Positions 49,126 to 61,330 of a stretch of DNA of 64,000 nt are shown one piece after another. The notes under the pieces are model-generated. The model was not told the DNA's origin, ran no database searches, and saw nothing but the letters and a program-made list of their open reading frames with translations. Made by a program: the position numbers and the translations under genes. Source of the stretch: Rostratula benghalensis (Eukaryota; Chordata; Aves; Charadriiformes; Rostratulidae). The number at the start of each line of letters is the position of its first letter. Position 1 is the first letter of the stretch. Where the stretch lies: NCBI GenBank assembly GCA_013399305.1, contig VXAI01000019.1, positions 6,672,053 to 6,736,052 of the forward strand. Reading direction: 5' to 3'.

Positions 49126-49360
49126 AGAATCATAGGATCATGAATTGTCTAGGTTGGAAGGGACTTTTCAGACCATCAAGTCCAGCCATCAACCTAACAC
49201 TAAAAAAACCACCACAAACCCATGTCCCTCAGCACCACGTCTGCCCAACTTTTAAATACCTCCAGGGATGGCAACTCCACCCCTGCCCTGGGAAGCCTCT
49301 GCCAAGGCTTGACAGCTCTTTCTGCAAAGAAATTTTTCCTAATACACATCCTAAATTATT
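49126..49360 (-). mobile_element. CR1 LINE 3' fragment, minus, about 235 bp
   Basis: The plus strand starts with the reverse tail (agaatcataggatcatgaat), then tgtctaggttggaagggact and catcaagtccagccatcaac. An A-rich interruption at about 49201-49215 matches the position of a similar one in the 4823 copy. It fades at aatttttcctaatacacatc. It belongs to the tail group of 4823 and 29679. Confidence 0.94.
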
Positions 49361-52246
49361 GCAAGACCATTCCTTAATTATAGAAGTACATTTAAAAATT
49401 AAATAGCAGCTGCCTACGGGCCCATTGGTGTTCCTTTGTTTCCAATCATAATTGGGGTGCTATTCTTTTTTAAAAAATTATTATTCTATTATTCTTTTTG
49501 GGAGTGGGTAATTAAATTCATTAGCATCAGGAAAGATTTCCAAGTATGATTCAAACAAAAAAAATTCTCCCACTTTATTTTTATTTGTTTTCAGAACCTG
49601 GCAGTAGATCACATGACATCTGACTGATGATTAGAAAAGCGAGTTGAAAGGAAAAAGCCTGAACTTTAAAGAAAGGTTCTGGATTATTCTTTTATAAAGA
49701 GAATTAGTAGAATACCTATAAAAGTGTTAAACAAAAATAGGGATTTTTTTTAGCAGTTGTACAGTAGCTGTTAGTGGAGCTGGATTTCTACACAATTAAA
49801 ATTAAACAAAGCCTTCCTGTTGAAAACCAGTGTGTCCACTCAGAAACATATTCAAATAATATTTAATGCTCAGATATTTTTTTCCTCCTTTTTGCACAGA
49901 GAGTTAATTGGGTTCACGACATTATCTGAAGGATGGAGACAACTTTGCTGAATTTATGTTTTGTAAGCACAGGAAATCTTTCTGAACATATTCATGGGGA
50001 TAAATATGTTATATACAAAGAAAAGATGGGTAAGATGAATAATGGACTAAAATCAGGGTATGGGTAATGAAGAGGGTGAGGCAAAATATTTCGCTGTTAC
50101 AGCTGGATTAGAGCAGGTGGAGGTTGAGGAACCCAGCTTTCCTGCCTAGCAACAGAGACTGCAAACTGAATTACATGAAAGTTACTGTAAAAGAGGCTTG
50201 GCTTACATTTACCTTTGAAAATATGGAAATATGCTGTTTTGGAGAATACCTAAAAACCATGATGGAAGAGCTGTTTTTCCATGTCCTTACTCTCAACTTT
50301 AACAGATCTAACTCTGTGCATTCAGCTTTAGCCCAATTATCTGCATAAAATAAAGTTTAAGAAAATTCCAGAGACAGTTCGACAGGGGGATCAGAATTAC
50401 CACACTGAGAAATTCCAAGTTTTAGATTCAGATCATGAAGGTGTCATCTATGTGTCTTACCCACAGAATAATTTTGGTACTTGAGTATATGGAATTATTC
50501 AGGGAGCTCATGAAGATAATTGTGACACTATGAATCCATGTTCACAGCTGTGGTTCTTTATTTAGAGAAAATACTGCTCGCTGATGGCACATTTGTGAGT
50601 GAATTTTGGAGGAATATTGGCTTGAGTATGCTTGGATTGAAAATTGGAAGGTTGGTGTTTTGTAGGTATTTCAGACAGGTAACGATACTGTCATGATGTG
50701 GGATACAATATGCAAATTACATAGTTCATGGTGAGAGATGTTATAGAGATTGTAGAGGACATCCATCGTGTCCTGGGAAAGCTCTCTCTTGTCAAGAGAT
50801 GCGAGGCTTTTTGTGAACATGATAGATATTCTGAGAATGCCATGGTTGAAAATGACAGGGCTGCCATAGTTTTGTTGCTTGTGGATCAGTTTTGAACTGA
50901 GCAATCACATTTCTCTGCATGACTGGGAAGTGCTGTTAAGCTCCATAGGAATAATTCAGAAAAATCTCTAATGGAGAGTGCTAGTCTAATGCTCCTGTGA
51001 AACGTTCTGTCATTCTTACTTAATTTGCTCCCTTGAATCACGTTATCTCACTCAATATCCCTCCAACAAGTTTCCTAGAGGTCTGCTACATAAAAGTCAA
51101 CTTGTAAAAGCAGACATTCTAATTAACCTACATTAATTTCTATAGTCTATGCTTTAGTAATGAAATGTGGTCTTTGATTGCTGGCCTATCTTGTTTTCTG
51201 TGACTCAGAATCGGTTGCTAGAGTAATCACTGTGAAATAGAGAATATTTTTAAAAAAGTGAAGCAATACACACCTATGTACCACATATGCACATCACAGC
51301 CTTCTGGATTTCATTTGTGTGTAGCTTCTAAGTGTGAGGTTTTTCCTTCACCTTGTTTTAAACAATTCATGTAAACCAGAAGGACTAATCAGTCGACATC
51401 AATTTTCTGGCTTTGTAATGGTGATTAAGAATGTGATTTCAACTGTCTGCTATTACAGAGTTTGGCACTTCTGAAATAAAACCTTCATGCCAGTGTTTTT
51501 GGCCTACAGTAGGAAGAGCTGTGCAGAATGGCTTTTGGTGCATTCTGGTACTGGAGAGCAGCTTAATTAAGTTTGCAGAGTGAGGAGCATCCGCTGTAGG
51601 TCATAGAAATAAAGATGTAGCAATATTTTTGTATTGATTACGTGGGAGAGGATAAAGGCTATTTCCCTTAATGTCAACAGTAGGTGAAAATAAGAAGTAA
51701 TTGCATTGTCCACAAAAAAACATGTCAAAACCACTTTGTGGTTTATATGAAGTCTTAAATATCTCAAATTTCTCCCATAATGATAGAAGGTACTTATTAG
51801 AAACATTTCCTTGCTATCTAGACACATTGGGAGGCACCTTTATTTGGCTGTGCCCAGAGACTGTGGGAACGGTAAGAGCTGCTAGACTGGGAACAGGTTT
51901 TGTCTTTATTTATCCACATCACTGAAGGAGAATCTCAAAGAATTTGAGTCTTTCTGGCAACACTGAAAAGTAATAGGAGAAGGAAAATGCTGAAACACAG
52001 CTAGACTGAAAATACAGCAATGGACCAGTTCTGGCTGCCAGACTTTGTCCTCTCCTCCCTCTTTTCACAGTATCTGCTATTGCCATGCCCATCTGTTATC
52101 ACCACTGCCAGTTTTTCCCCATTAGTCTTGAGTGAGGATTAACAGAAGAAATGGATACATTATGCAAAGCAGGAAACAAATGCAATACAAAATTATTAAT
52201 TGCATCCCAATTGTGTTCATTATATCCCAACTGTTTCACTTAACTA
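49361..52246. other. 2.9 kb of unique DNA, nothing supported
   Basis: Uniform AT-rich sequence with only short, unrecognised frames and brief T or A runs (near 49746). No repeat, RNA gene or exon could be supported. Confidence 0.6.
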
Positions 52247-52351
52247 AACTCTCTGTTCTGGAGAAGAGAAGGCTGAGGGAAGACCTTATTCATGCTCATA
52301 AGTATCTGAAGGGTGGGTTGAAGGAGGATGGAGCTGGACTCTTTTCAGTGG
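52247..52351 (+). mobile_element. CR1 LINE, left part of a split copy, plus
   Basis: It begins at ctctgttctggagaagagaa and reads LEKRRLREDLIHAHKYLKGG, the CR1 ORF2 C-terminal block, then GAGLFS. It stops at ttttcagtgg, where intact CR1 would go on directly to a cccagtgacagg-like stretch. That stretch is found at 52793, in the same orientation, so the two pieces are one copy. Confidence 0.85.
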
Positions 52352-52792
52352 ACATCTTTTCAGATGAAAGATGCTAACTTAGTGTTGAAACACCCATTCC
52401 ATTATGAAACAAAAGGATGAATCACGTATTTAAAAATGCTAAGACAAGTAGGAACACTATATAATTGTAAAATGGAAAGAAAAGAAAGTAAGCTTTATAG
52501 ATCATCTGCAGAAGTAGGAGTACCCATAGAAACCCTGAAGCTGTGACAGAAATAAATGTTGCCAACACTATTCTGCAAGAGCAAAACACTGATTTTTGTG
52601 TCTTACAGGTGAATTTCAACTAACATTAATACAGTATCAGCATTGCTTGGATTCCTAATTCTATAATTGTGCAGAAATTCCATAATTGCACATACATTTT
52701 GGCCTTAGGCAGAGTTAAGCAGGTTTAGAAGGCAGCGAGAACAGTATAAAAGTGACAGTATATGTAAAAAAATCCCAACAAAACAGTATAAA
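52352..52792. other. 441-bp insertion inside a CR1 copy
   Basis: This AT-rich segment separates the two halves of one CR1 element. It has no CR1 similarity and no recognised transposon motif. Near the left junction cttttcag is repeated within 15 bp. Near the right junction aacagtataaaa occurs twice, about 42 bp apart (from about 52740 and 52782), the second copy abutting the resumed CR1. It has no long frame, poly-A end or terminal inverted repeat. It may be a non-autonomous element, a captured piece of DNA or a repair product. Confidence 0.7.
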
Positions 52793-53060
52793 ACCAGTGA
52801 TAGGATGAGGGGCACAGGCTGGAACATGGGAAGTTCTATTTGAAAATGAGGAGAAACTTCTTTGGGGTGAGGGTGGCAGAGCCCTGGCAGAGGCTGCCCA
52901 GGGAGGGTGTGGAGTCCCCTTCTCTGGAGACCTTCAAGCCCCACCTGGATGCAGCCCTGAGTGCTGTGCTCTGGGCAACCCTGATTTAGCAGGGGAGTGG
53001 GACTGGGTGAGCTCTGGAGGTCCCTTCCAACTCTGACAATTCCCTGATTCCCTGATTCTG
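52793..53060 (+). mobile_element. CR1 LINE, right part of a split copy, plus
   Basis: CR1 resumes with ccagtgataggatgaggggc and runs through gaaatgaggagaaacttctt-like and cagaggctgcccagggaggg blocks to the end, gaggtcccttccaactctga followed by cctgattccctgattctg. The tail has drifted from ATTCTRTG to CCTGATT units. With the left part the copy totals about 373 bp of CR1. Confidence 0.92.
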
Positions 53061-54452
53061 TTTTTAGACTTTTTCAGATTTAAAGTTACATGGGACTGGA
53101 GGATGTCTTCCCTGTATCTTTATACAACATCCAGGACAGTGAAGTTCCTTATTTGATTGAATCATCTGCACATAACTCCATGCTAAAAACATTGATGGTT
53201 AGTCATAAATACTACCCTCCTTAGGGAAAACAGGGCTATATATATAAAGTATATAAAGGTGGTGGTGGTGTTTTTTTTTCGGGTTTTTTTTTTTTTTTTA
53301 AGGAAAATCACTCAGAAATATATAGGCTTTTGGCAAATTTAGTCTAGGCTTTTTACTACATCTGTAAGATTGTCCTATATTCTACCTTTTCCTTTTATGC
53401 TGGATGAAATAAATTACAGCTAAATCACAATAATATAGTTTATCAGCATATGCACGCATATCCCATTCTAGCTGACGAGGTTACTCTTGTAACAGATAAT
53501 GCTTAACCAGCATCAGTAGCACATGCAGCAGAGCTGTAACAAATGACAATAAATGTGCTACAGAAATGAAATGGATAGTTTTTTATCTGAAGGAAGACGA
53601 AAGCATAATATGAAATCTCACTCTGACAGTGGTTTGGCCTTTAGCAGAATATAAGAATTATTGTTATTGATGCTGTTACATGTATTACCATTCCACACAT
53701 TGATTTTTATTGCAGAACCTTTAACATAAACAAGAAAAACAAATATATGTATATATGGCTAAAAGCTAGATCCTTATTTGAATTCTTATCAGCATGAATA
53801 GCATGAACAAGGTTTAGGGACTTTTAAAGACACTTAAATATTTCAGGTTTAAAAATTCCCTTATGGTACCACTCACAGAAGTTATAGTGTTTAATCATGT
53901 TGTCTGAGTTCATTATGCAGAAAGCATCCTGCATATCTTGGAAAGAGGTTTTGTGCTTACACAGGGTTTACACCACGTAGTGGGTGATTTTGCAAGTTGT
54001 ATGCTGATAGTACAGTACTACAGGAAGGGCTGCCTGAGCCCTGTGCAGTGAAATTACAGTCATTTGCAAAATGGAGAAAATATGGTATTTCCCTATTTCT
54101 TTTGGTAAATCACTAAGCTTGGAAGAAGCAGACAATTCTGTAAATGCTGGTAAGATGTGAGAACAGAAGTGTGGAATGGTGCTGAGGAAGAAACACTTGA
54201 CCAAAGGAGCAACAGCAATGATGAAGGAAAGAGGTGAGGAAAGAAGAAAAAGAGGGAAAAAATAACCACTAGTTACTGTATGGGAAGGGGGAAAGATCAG
54301 AACAAGGTGCTGCATGTTTCACTCAGTCAACTGTGTTGTTTCTCTATTTATTTAAAATGTTGCCTGTTGACAAACTCTTTCTTTTCAGTTGAGTTTACCC
54401 ATAGAGCTTTCTATTCGTTGCCACATAGTCCTTACCAAAACCAAACAAAATG

Positions 54453-54484
54453 AAAAAAAAAAAAAGAAAAGAAAAAGAAAAGCT
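54453..54484. repeat. A-rich simple repeat
   Basis: A run of A with scattered G (aaaagaaaagaaaaagaaaa). It drives the lysine-rich plus frame and the phenylalanine-rich minus frame across it, neither of which should be annotated. Confidence 0.85.
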
Positions 54485-56484
54485 CCAGCCTTACTGAGAA
54501 ATACATCCAAGAAACAGATACATCTCTTGGGAATGCCACCCAGGCACAAAAAGTTCCTGAAATGCCAACCCTCCCCCAAACTCCAGAAGATAACAATGAT
54601 ATCCCTAAATAAGGTCTATTTAAATAATATTGGTTAAATGAGTTGAAGTCTGGTTTGCAATGTTATTATGTACTGCATATTATTCCAAACAAAATCATGC
54701 TAAAATATATATTTCAAGATATTATAATTTTTATATTAGACAGACCCTTTTTTTTTTTTTTTTACCACCAGATGTTGCTGTTTTCATCTGGATTATGCTG
54801 CTTTAAAATAATTCTAGTTTAGAAAGGGAAATGGCCCTCATGGATTACAAATTACCTTGCTATTTTGCAAGTGCAGGTCAAATTGGTTTGGAGAGGCTGC
54901 ATTGGAAAACCTGTTAGTGGAAGAGTTCTGTTGTGATCATGGCTGTGTATCAATTATTTAGGAAACAGAGAAAAATGAATTTTAGCCCCGTACAGTGCAG
55001 AGATGGAGTATACAGTTCATAAAGTAAAAAGTAATGGCTGGTTCAGACACAGAAAACGAGACTGACCTTATATTTATGACAGTGCTAGGCCCAGGAGTAA
55101 ATCAAAGACCACAATCCTTTAGATATGTGCTTACTTACATGCTAAAGTTCATATTTGATCTATATGCTCATTGAAGCAATCATTCCTTATCCCTTTTTTG
55201 GCCTTTCTCTCAAGTATAAAACAGAAGTATGACAATGAAAGGACAATTTATTTCCGCTCTATGAAGACAATTAAATTGGTGCTTAATTATGCTTGAGCTC
55301 ATGTAGTTTCTATTCAAACTTTTGCTGGAGGTCCAAAATATTAAGCTATCTGCTCCTCGTTTCACCGGAGCGTACAAGAGAGGGGCTGAAGGGAATACTG
55401 AGGCTAAAGGAGACCACCACACTGAGCAGTTCTGCAAAAGGTCTTTTACTGAATGTGCTGAATTTATATGTGTTTTGTTTACACTGCAAAAGAGGAAAGT
55501 GAATTTAATTAGACAGAGAACGTCCTGAAAAAAAAATCCATTAAGAAGGATTGTTTAAAAAGAGGTCTCATAAAGCTTCTACAGCTTCAGGAAGAGCATT
55601 TTTTATTTAACTTCTCCTTTACTTATGGTTTCTGTGCTGTATGTGTCAAAAGTGTTAATTTTGTTGTAAAAATAATTTCATCATTTCCTAGACTATGCAG
55701 TTAACATGAAAATATTTTATTATAATGAACCAACTGCTCTTAATCTTAAAATAGAACTCACAGCTTTTGGTGAATTATTGTGGAATTTAATTTGCCCTAA
55801 TCTGCTACAGTGACAAATGCAATATAAATAAAAATGTGAAGAATTAAAATGTGCCATTAAACCAAGAATAAAAGTCAGGAGGTACGGGTTCAGACTTCTC
55901 TGGATTGGAACCTAAAGTTCAGCCCAGAATCTTTTAATTACACACCTAAAAAATGGCCTGGGTGCTCAATGGTTCAGAGCCTCATTAAATTCCAGTTTAC
56001 TCAAGAAAAAGCACTGTATGTATAATTAGCTTGCAAAAGTCAAGTTGTTTCTGTAGGCACCTGAGTATGGATGTAAAAGCTCACCTTTAGCACCTAACCA
56101 AGGAAAAAAAATTAAGAAATTATCTGTTTTAAGTTCTGCTGGACGGGATTCTTGGGGTAATATTTTTTTTTGTTTGTTTGCTGTTTTTTGTTTCGATCTC
56201 AAATTATTTGTTGCTCTGCTTGAAGTCTAAGCCCTTAGGGATGAGTTTTTGTGTGAGAATTTTCTCTATCTCTTTCTATCTCTAGTTTAAGAAAAAAGAC
56301 TCCATGGTTGTAGAGAGAAACCTTTAAAAAGAGCTATTAGAAAAAAGAACTGAAGGCCAAAATCCAGGGGAGCAAAAGCAAATAAAACATAGCATTAAGA
56401 AATATAAACCACATGATTTTAAACTCATCTCGTAATTCCAGGGGTGGGAATTACTCCCAATTTCTTAATATTTATCCTTATTCA

Positions 56485-56672
56485 CACTGTGTTAGGCAAG
56501 TTATTTAACCTTTCCATACCTAACTTCTCTTCTGTATGTTGTAGCTGAAATAATAGTATTTACTCATCTTTCAGGGTATTAGGAGATTTAATTTAATAAT
56601 GGCTATGAAACACTTCATTAAACATAGAGGGAAAGTAATACGGAAGCATGGATTATTATCATTATTAATTAA
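56485..56672 (+). mobile_element. Ancient MIR-type SINE, plus orientation
   Basis: The text follows the 3' half of MIR in order: ggcaagttatttaacctttc (the GGCAAGTCACTTAACC block), a diverged counterpart of the CTCAGTTTCCTCATCTG block, then aataatagtatttactcatc, cagggtattaggagatttaa and atggctatgaaacacttcat. It ends near ttattatcattattaatt, where MIR has its ATTATTATT end. The divergence is high, as expected for an element older than the bird/mammal split. The core could also come from a related CORE-type SINE. Confidence 0.7.
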
Positions 56673-57180
56673 TTAAAAGAATCTCCCCAGACAAGAAAGG
56701 CATGATTATGGTCAGGTGATTTATATTTTAAGAGTATACAGTGCTATGATTTCTAAAAAGAGTTCTTGGACAGACTTGGCAGGAAATACATTAAGTATAT
56801 CGTTAGTAGATTTGGATTTATAACCTCATTGAAATTTTCACATTTTTAGAAGACTCATTATTTCTTTTCTTCTGTTGGATTGATGAGTAATTATTATGCA
56901 AATCTTCTTGCATTTCTTTATGGGTAACCTTTGGACTGGCATTTGAGCTAAATATTATATAAGATTATTGATAAAACACAATTGAACAGTAACAGAAGCA
57001 ACGGCAGACGTTACTGCATATGTAAAACGCTCTCTGGAGTCTGAATGTTTTTAAATATGATGGGTTGAATAATTTAACAATAAAAATTTTCAGTGATGCT
57101 TTTTCTTGTTCTCAAACACACCATTAGATTAAAAGTGCTCAAACAGTTTCCAAGCTGACCATATTTTTTTAATTAGAAGA

Positions 57181-57229
57181 GAATGCACTATTCTATGACT
57201 AATTGCCCTGCTATCTAAATAGTGCATTC
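57181..57229. repeat. 12-bp perfect inverted repeat with 25-nt loop
   Basis: gaatgcactatt at 57181-57192 is matched by its exact reverse complement at 57218-57229. Pairing does not extend cleanly beyond the 12 bp, so the stem is too short for a typical miRNA precursor. It may be a fossil of a small DNA transposon, a symmetric binding site or chance. Confidence 0.6.
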
Positions 57230-59245
57230 CCTAGATAATACTAAACAAACCCTTTTTTTAAAGGCTATTTTATCTTCAACATCATCATCACTATCCAGGA
57301 AAATATAACACCAAATGGAATGATCAGGTTCCACAGTGTGAAAAGAGGGAAGCTAAATACTGGACCAGAAAGCTTGAGCATGAGGCAGGAGATGCCTTGA
57401 AGATCCACATATTTCAGACACTTCCATTCCTAAAAGCTCAAGAGAACCTCAAATCTATCTCCCTGTAAGAGATACTTAGCAAGAACTTTACTAGTATTCA
57501 CATTACTGAGTTGGTGCTCAACGTAGTAAGGCAAGGCCTGATGTTCTTGAAAATATTTTTTTACTTTTCATGGCACTCAAAACAATGGAAACGTTGACAA
57601 CTTTTTATTTACCCTCTGTTTTCAAAGCAGTTTCTATTTTTTTATCCTCCATGGTCTGGCTTTCAAGGTTGCTTTATGATCATAAGTACCTCAGATTTTA
57701 CTTTACAATAAATAAACTAGTTTAAAAACAGAAGCTCTTATGACAGTACAATTCTAGGACTTGAGCATTTATGAAACATGTCAAATGCTGGAAAACTTGA
57801 AACAAAACGCCCCAGATTAACAACGTTGCCCAGGTGTTTTGGTTCTCAGCACGCTTTCTCGCCTTATAATACTTTATTGATTTTTGTTATCACGATGCGT
57901 TCACTTTGCTTGTTTATAAAGGAAGATAAAACTATTACACTTTACATCTTACTCCTTGTACTACAGATGTACTGTTTTCTCTGAAGCAGTTCATGGACAA
58001 AATTGAGATGCTGTTTCTGAGTTTATGAAGTCTAAGAGCACTTAAAGCCTTGAAGGCATCATGACATACTACTTGCATCACGTCTCTAGGATGTAATACC
58101 TATCCTTGCTGACATGTCACCAAGAGCATTAAAGAACAATTAAAGACAATTTTAAAAAGTGACATAGGCTTTTTGATACTTTCTGGAAACTATTAAAGAA
58201 CAACTTCTGTACTTACATACAATATAGCTTAGTAGGAGATATTTACAAGTCAGTCAGCCCGTCCTCTTGGCTGTTTCATTCTTTGTTCATAAAGATATCA
58301 TAATGGGATTACATTTGGAATCCTCATGAGGAAATGTTTCTATCTATCTAATACAGTTAAATTGTAGAATCAGTGCTTTCAACAAAGACTATGGCTTTCC
58401 AAGAGAGACATAATTCCTAAAAACAAGCATACTTGATCACAGAAGACACATGTCTTGCCAGATCTTAGGTAGATAAACAGATATGCTTCATGATTATTGT
58501 TTCTTAAGTTTTCCCACTTTCCTGCCAAAATCTCTCAAACAGCAGACTCTGAAACAATCTAGAGTCTGCCTTGGGATAAATTCCTTTAAGCAACACAGAA
58601 AGAGAAATAAGATTAAAGAAAGAAAGAGGTTAAGAGCTTCATAGCAAATATAGTGAGTGAAATAGAACTGCAAAGTAGTATTTTTATTATTAATTGTGAT
58701 CCTTCATTAAGCCAGTTTCATTACATCCCTAAATAATTTGATTTGAGACAAAATGGTGATGTGTGGAGTAATACCAATGATTCCACATCATTGTACACAT
58801 GTGGAAGGCAAAATTATTATGTTAGAAGGATGCTGTTGTTCTCAGAACACCTTATCAAATTGAAATTAACATTCTTTTCCTTTTAGATCTTATCTACTCT
58901 TGCTCTTTCAACATAGAAAATTTATTTTATTTTTTTTCCCCTCCCTGTTCCTTAGCACTTGCTGGATCACACACAGAATAACCTGCACAAAACCAAACCT
59001 CTGTTGCTGATCCCTTATGTCACATGTACTGTCCCTTAAAATTATCATTCCCTGTATGCTTTAAAGCAACACATCCATCACAATAATCTCACACTGGGCA
59101 TATTGTTATGAAAACGCCAGAATAAATCCTCTTTGAAAAGAGAAAATGAACAGAAGGTGGTAAAACAAAGCCTCAACAACTTTGTGGATAATAGATAAAT
59201 TCTCTTTCTGTTTCTGAAGATTTGGAAACATTAAAATAAACTTAC

Positions 59246-59328
59246 CACACCGCCTGCGCAGATGTGCATCTGTCCGTCTCTGCAGAACTTGGAGTTTTCT
59301 TCTCAGCTGCAGGCGTACGTGTGTGTCC
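59246..59328 (-). CDS. Best exon candidate: 83-nt internal exon, minus strand, gene unknown
   Basis: On the minus strand a strong pyrimidine tract (tctctctgtctctgcag) leads into 83 nt that end in GTGTG/gtaagt, a perfect donor. The segment keeps several CpG sites in AT-rich, CpG-poor surroundings. Two frames are open. The first runs from phase 2 to phase 1 and codes for 27 full codons, a strongly basic peptide (DTHVRLQLRRKLQVLQRR then TDAHLRRRC). The second reads GHTRTPAAEKKTPSSAETDR. The third has a stop. I do not recognise either product. The strand implies a gene transcribed leftward with long introns, of which the rest of this window would be intron. An 83-nt non-coding lncRNA exon is the alternative. 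Confidence 0.4.
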
Positions 59329-61049
59329 CTGCAGAGACAGAGAGACATCAGCACGTTGTTTGAGGAGGTCACTCATGTTGGCTTTATTCTTTTATTCCTT
59401 ATGGAGAAGTTTATTGGAATTTTATGGAGGCTTGTCCTAGGCTGGTGAGTTCTCATAGGTTAAGGAATTAACACGCTCATGAGATAAAAGTGTTGGTTTA
59501 CACTTCACACAATTCTTGGGGTTTGACTCTCTGCAGGCACCACAGACACCACCATTAAAGAAAATTAAATTACAATTTTGTGGAAATTTCAGAAATATTT
59601 TCATTGGGTTTGATTATTTGTTAAACCAAATAAGGCTATTTCTCATAATTCAAAAGATGCCCAAAGGATATTTTGGATCTGTAAAAATGCCTTTGTTGTT
59701 CAATTTATAGTTTTAAATTTCTTTTAAAATTGGAACGGAATATTTTGGAATCATTAAAAATGTTGTCTTCCAGTTAAAATTACCTGTTTAGATTAAATAC
59801 ATTCTCTAGGGTAGGCAAAAAAAGCCCTTCAAACTCAGGGCCACAAGCATCCTTCCTGTTCTTTTCTGATGCAAATATGACTCAAGAAATATAGAGATTG
59901 TGCATTTATGCTTAATCTGGCCAAGGCACAGAGACTGCCAGCAACTGCAAGACCATGAAAAGCTGCCACATTTTATTTGTCTTGCCCTCAAGTGGAAAAA
60001 AGAGGACAGACCTCCCCAGTAACTGTGCTCTGTGAAGAAGTAATTTTGCTGGAGTAAATTAAAGTTGGTTGAAAGTAAAGAAAATATCTATTTTCAAAAG
60101 TGGACTAGATAAAGGAGAAACTATGTTTTCATTTCTTTATTTTCCTTGACTTCATGCTAATTAGGTGAAAGAACCAAACAATTTAAGTTTTTACGGGCAA
60201 AATACTTCCTTTGTATTACTCCAAATGTTAAAACCATTTATTGAATGAACTTCTCAAACCCAGTGATTTTTGTTGTGTAGAGCTGTCAGAGTGATATTTA
60301 AAGTGAGTGAATATGGTCAGTGTATTAAAAAAAAATCAGGCATTTTAAGTAGCAGTGTAGCAAGATTAAAGGCCAACTTTTTAGATGTAATTGCACTTGA
60401 AAGACTGCCAATTAAGTTCAGAATTGCAACTCCAGTGCTTATTGCACATTTTTAGGTCTGAAAATGCAAGTAGATGGTGGGGAAACAGTATTCTTTAAGA
60501 CAATGGCCCCGGGGAGTGGAATTTGCAGGTGCTATACATCAGAACAAGCGTTTGAGGAGAACATCCTTCTGAGATTTCTTGCCAGAAATGTAGGTAGGTT
60601 GAAAAGAGAGGAGATTCTGCACCGCCTTTGTCCTTCCTGGATTAGGTGAAGAGTTGAGGGATGTTGGAGCTTGGCATCTTGCTGCACCCTAACTCCACTC
60701 CTGTCATTTTTAGGCACCTTCCTCAACGGGTGGAATAACCCAGATATTGGGGTGCCCTTAGCTCAGGAAATCTCCACTTTGTTTTTTTGCTTCTCAGTAG
60801 CATGTTGGAGCTCAAGTGCCCTCTTATGTAGAAATATGCAGCCAAACCACCAGAGATAAATAGTGGTGATTACAATAAAAGTTATGCTTGCTTATAAAGA
60901 GGCGACTGTTGAGACAGCTGCTGATACATAGGCATAAACAGACTGTCTAAAACCAGTGCTAAACCTCTCCCTCTCCCAAAAACACAGCCTTTGTCCCAGT
61001 CAATTTGTCCGTCACACAGACAACACCTAATAGCCTACCTGAGATTTCA

Positions 61050-61330
61050 ACGTTAGCATTTCAGAATAATTAATCTTGTTGGTAATCTACTATTCTTTCC
61101 ACTGAAGTGGGGAGAATTTAATTGATAGCTTGGGGTTCCCATGCCCTGCATTCCAGAACGTAATTCATCTATATTCTCCTGGCTCATATCTCTGAGCCGG
61201 CATTCTTATTAGGAATGACTAAATATCACCACTGCTTCATACCCATTTATGCTACTATCAGGCGACCTGCTTAATGCAGTTGTAAATAAGGAAAGCCAGG
61301 AGCTATAAAACTGCAGGGCAAATCCTCAAG
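61050..61330. promoter_or_regulatory. Candidate conserved non-coding element
   Basis: The block has a dense mix of homeodomain-type cores (ataattaatc, tttaattgatag) and a MEF2-like ctaaatatca. It also holds ctgagccggcattcttatta, with no repeat and no long frame. It ends in gagctataaaactgcaggg, another TATA-like string. The look is that of a developmental enhancer; this cannot be tested from one sequence. Confidence 0.2.

Noticed and set aside
55860..56110. Text resembling an ancient dispersed repeat (tgtaggcacctgagtatgga, ctttagcacctaacc)
   Set aside because: It reminds me of old amniote repeats but I cannot name one or define its ends, unlike the MIR 400 bp further on.
58757..58782. Imperfect hairpin tgatgtgtgga / tccacatca
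   Set aside because: Needs bulges and is shorter than a miRNA precursor stem.
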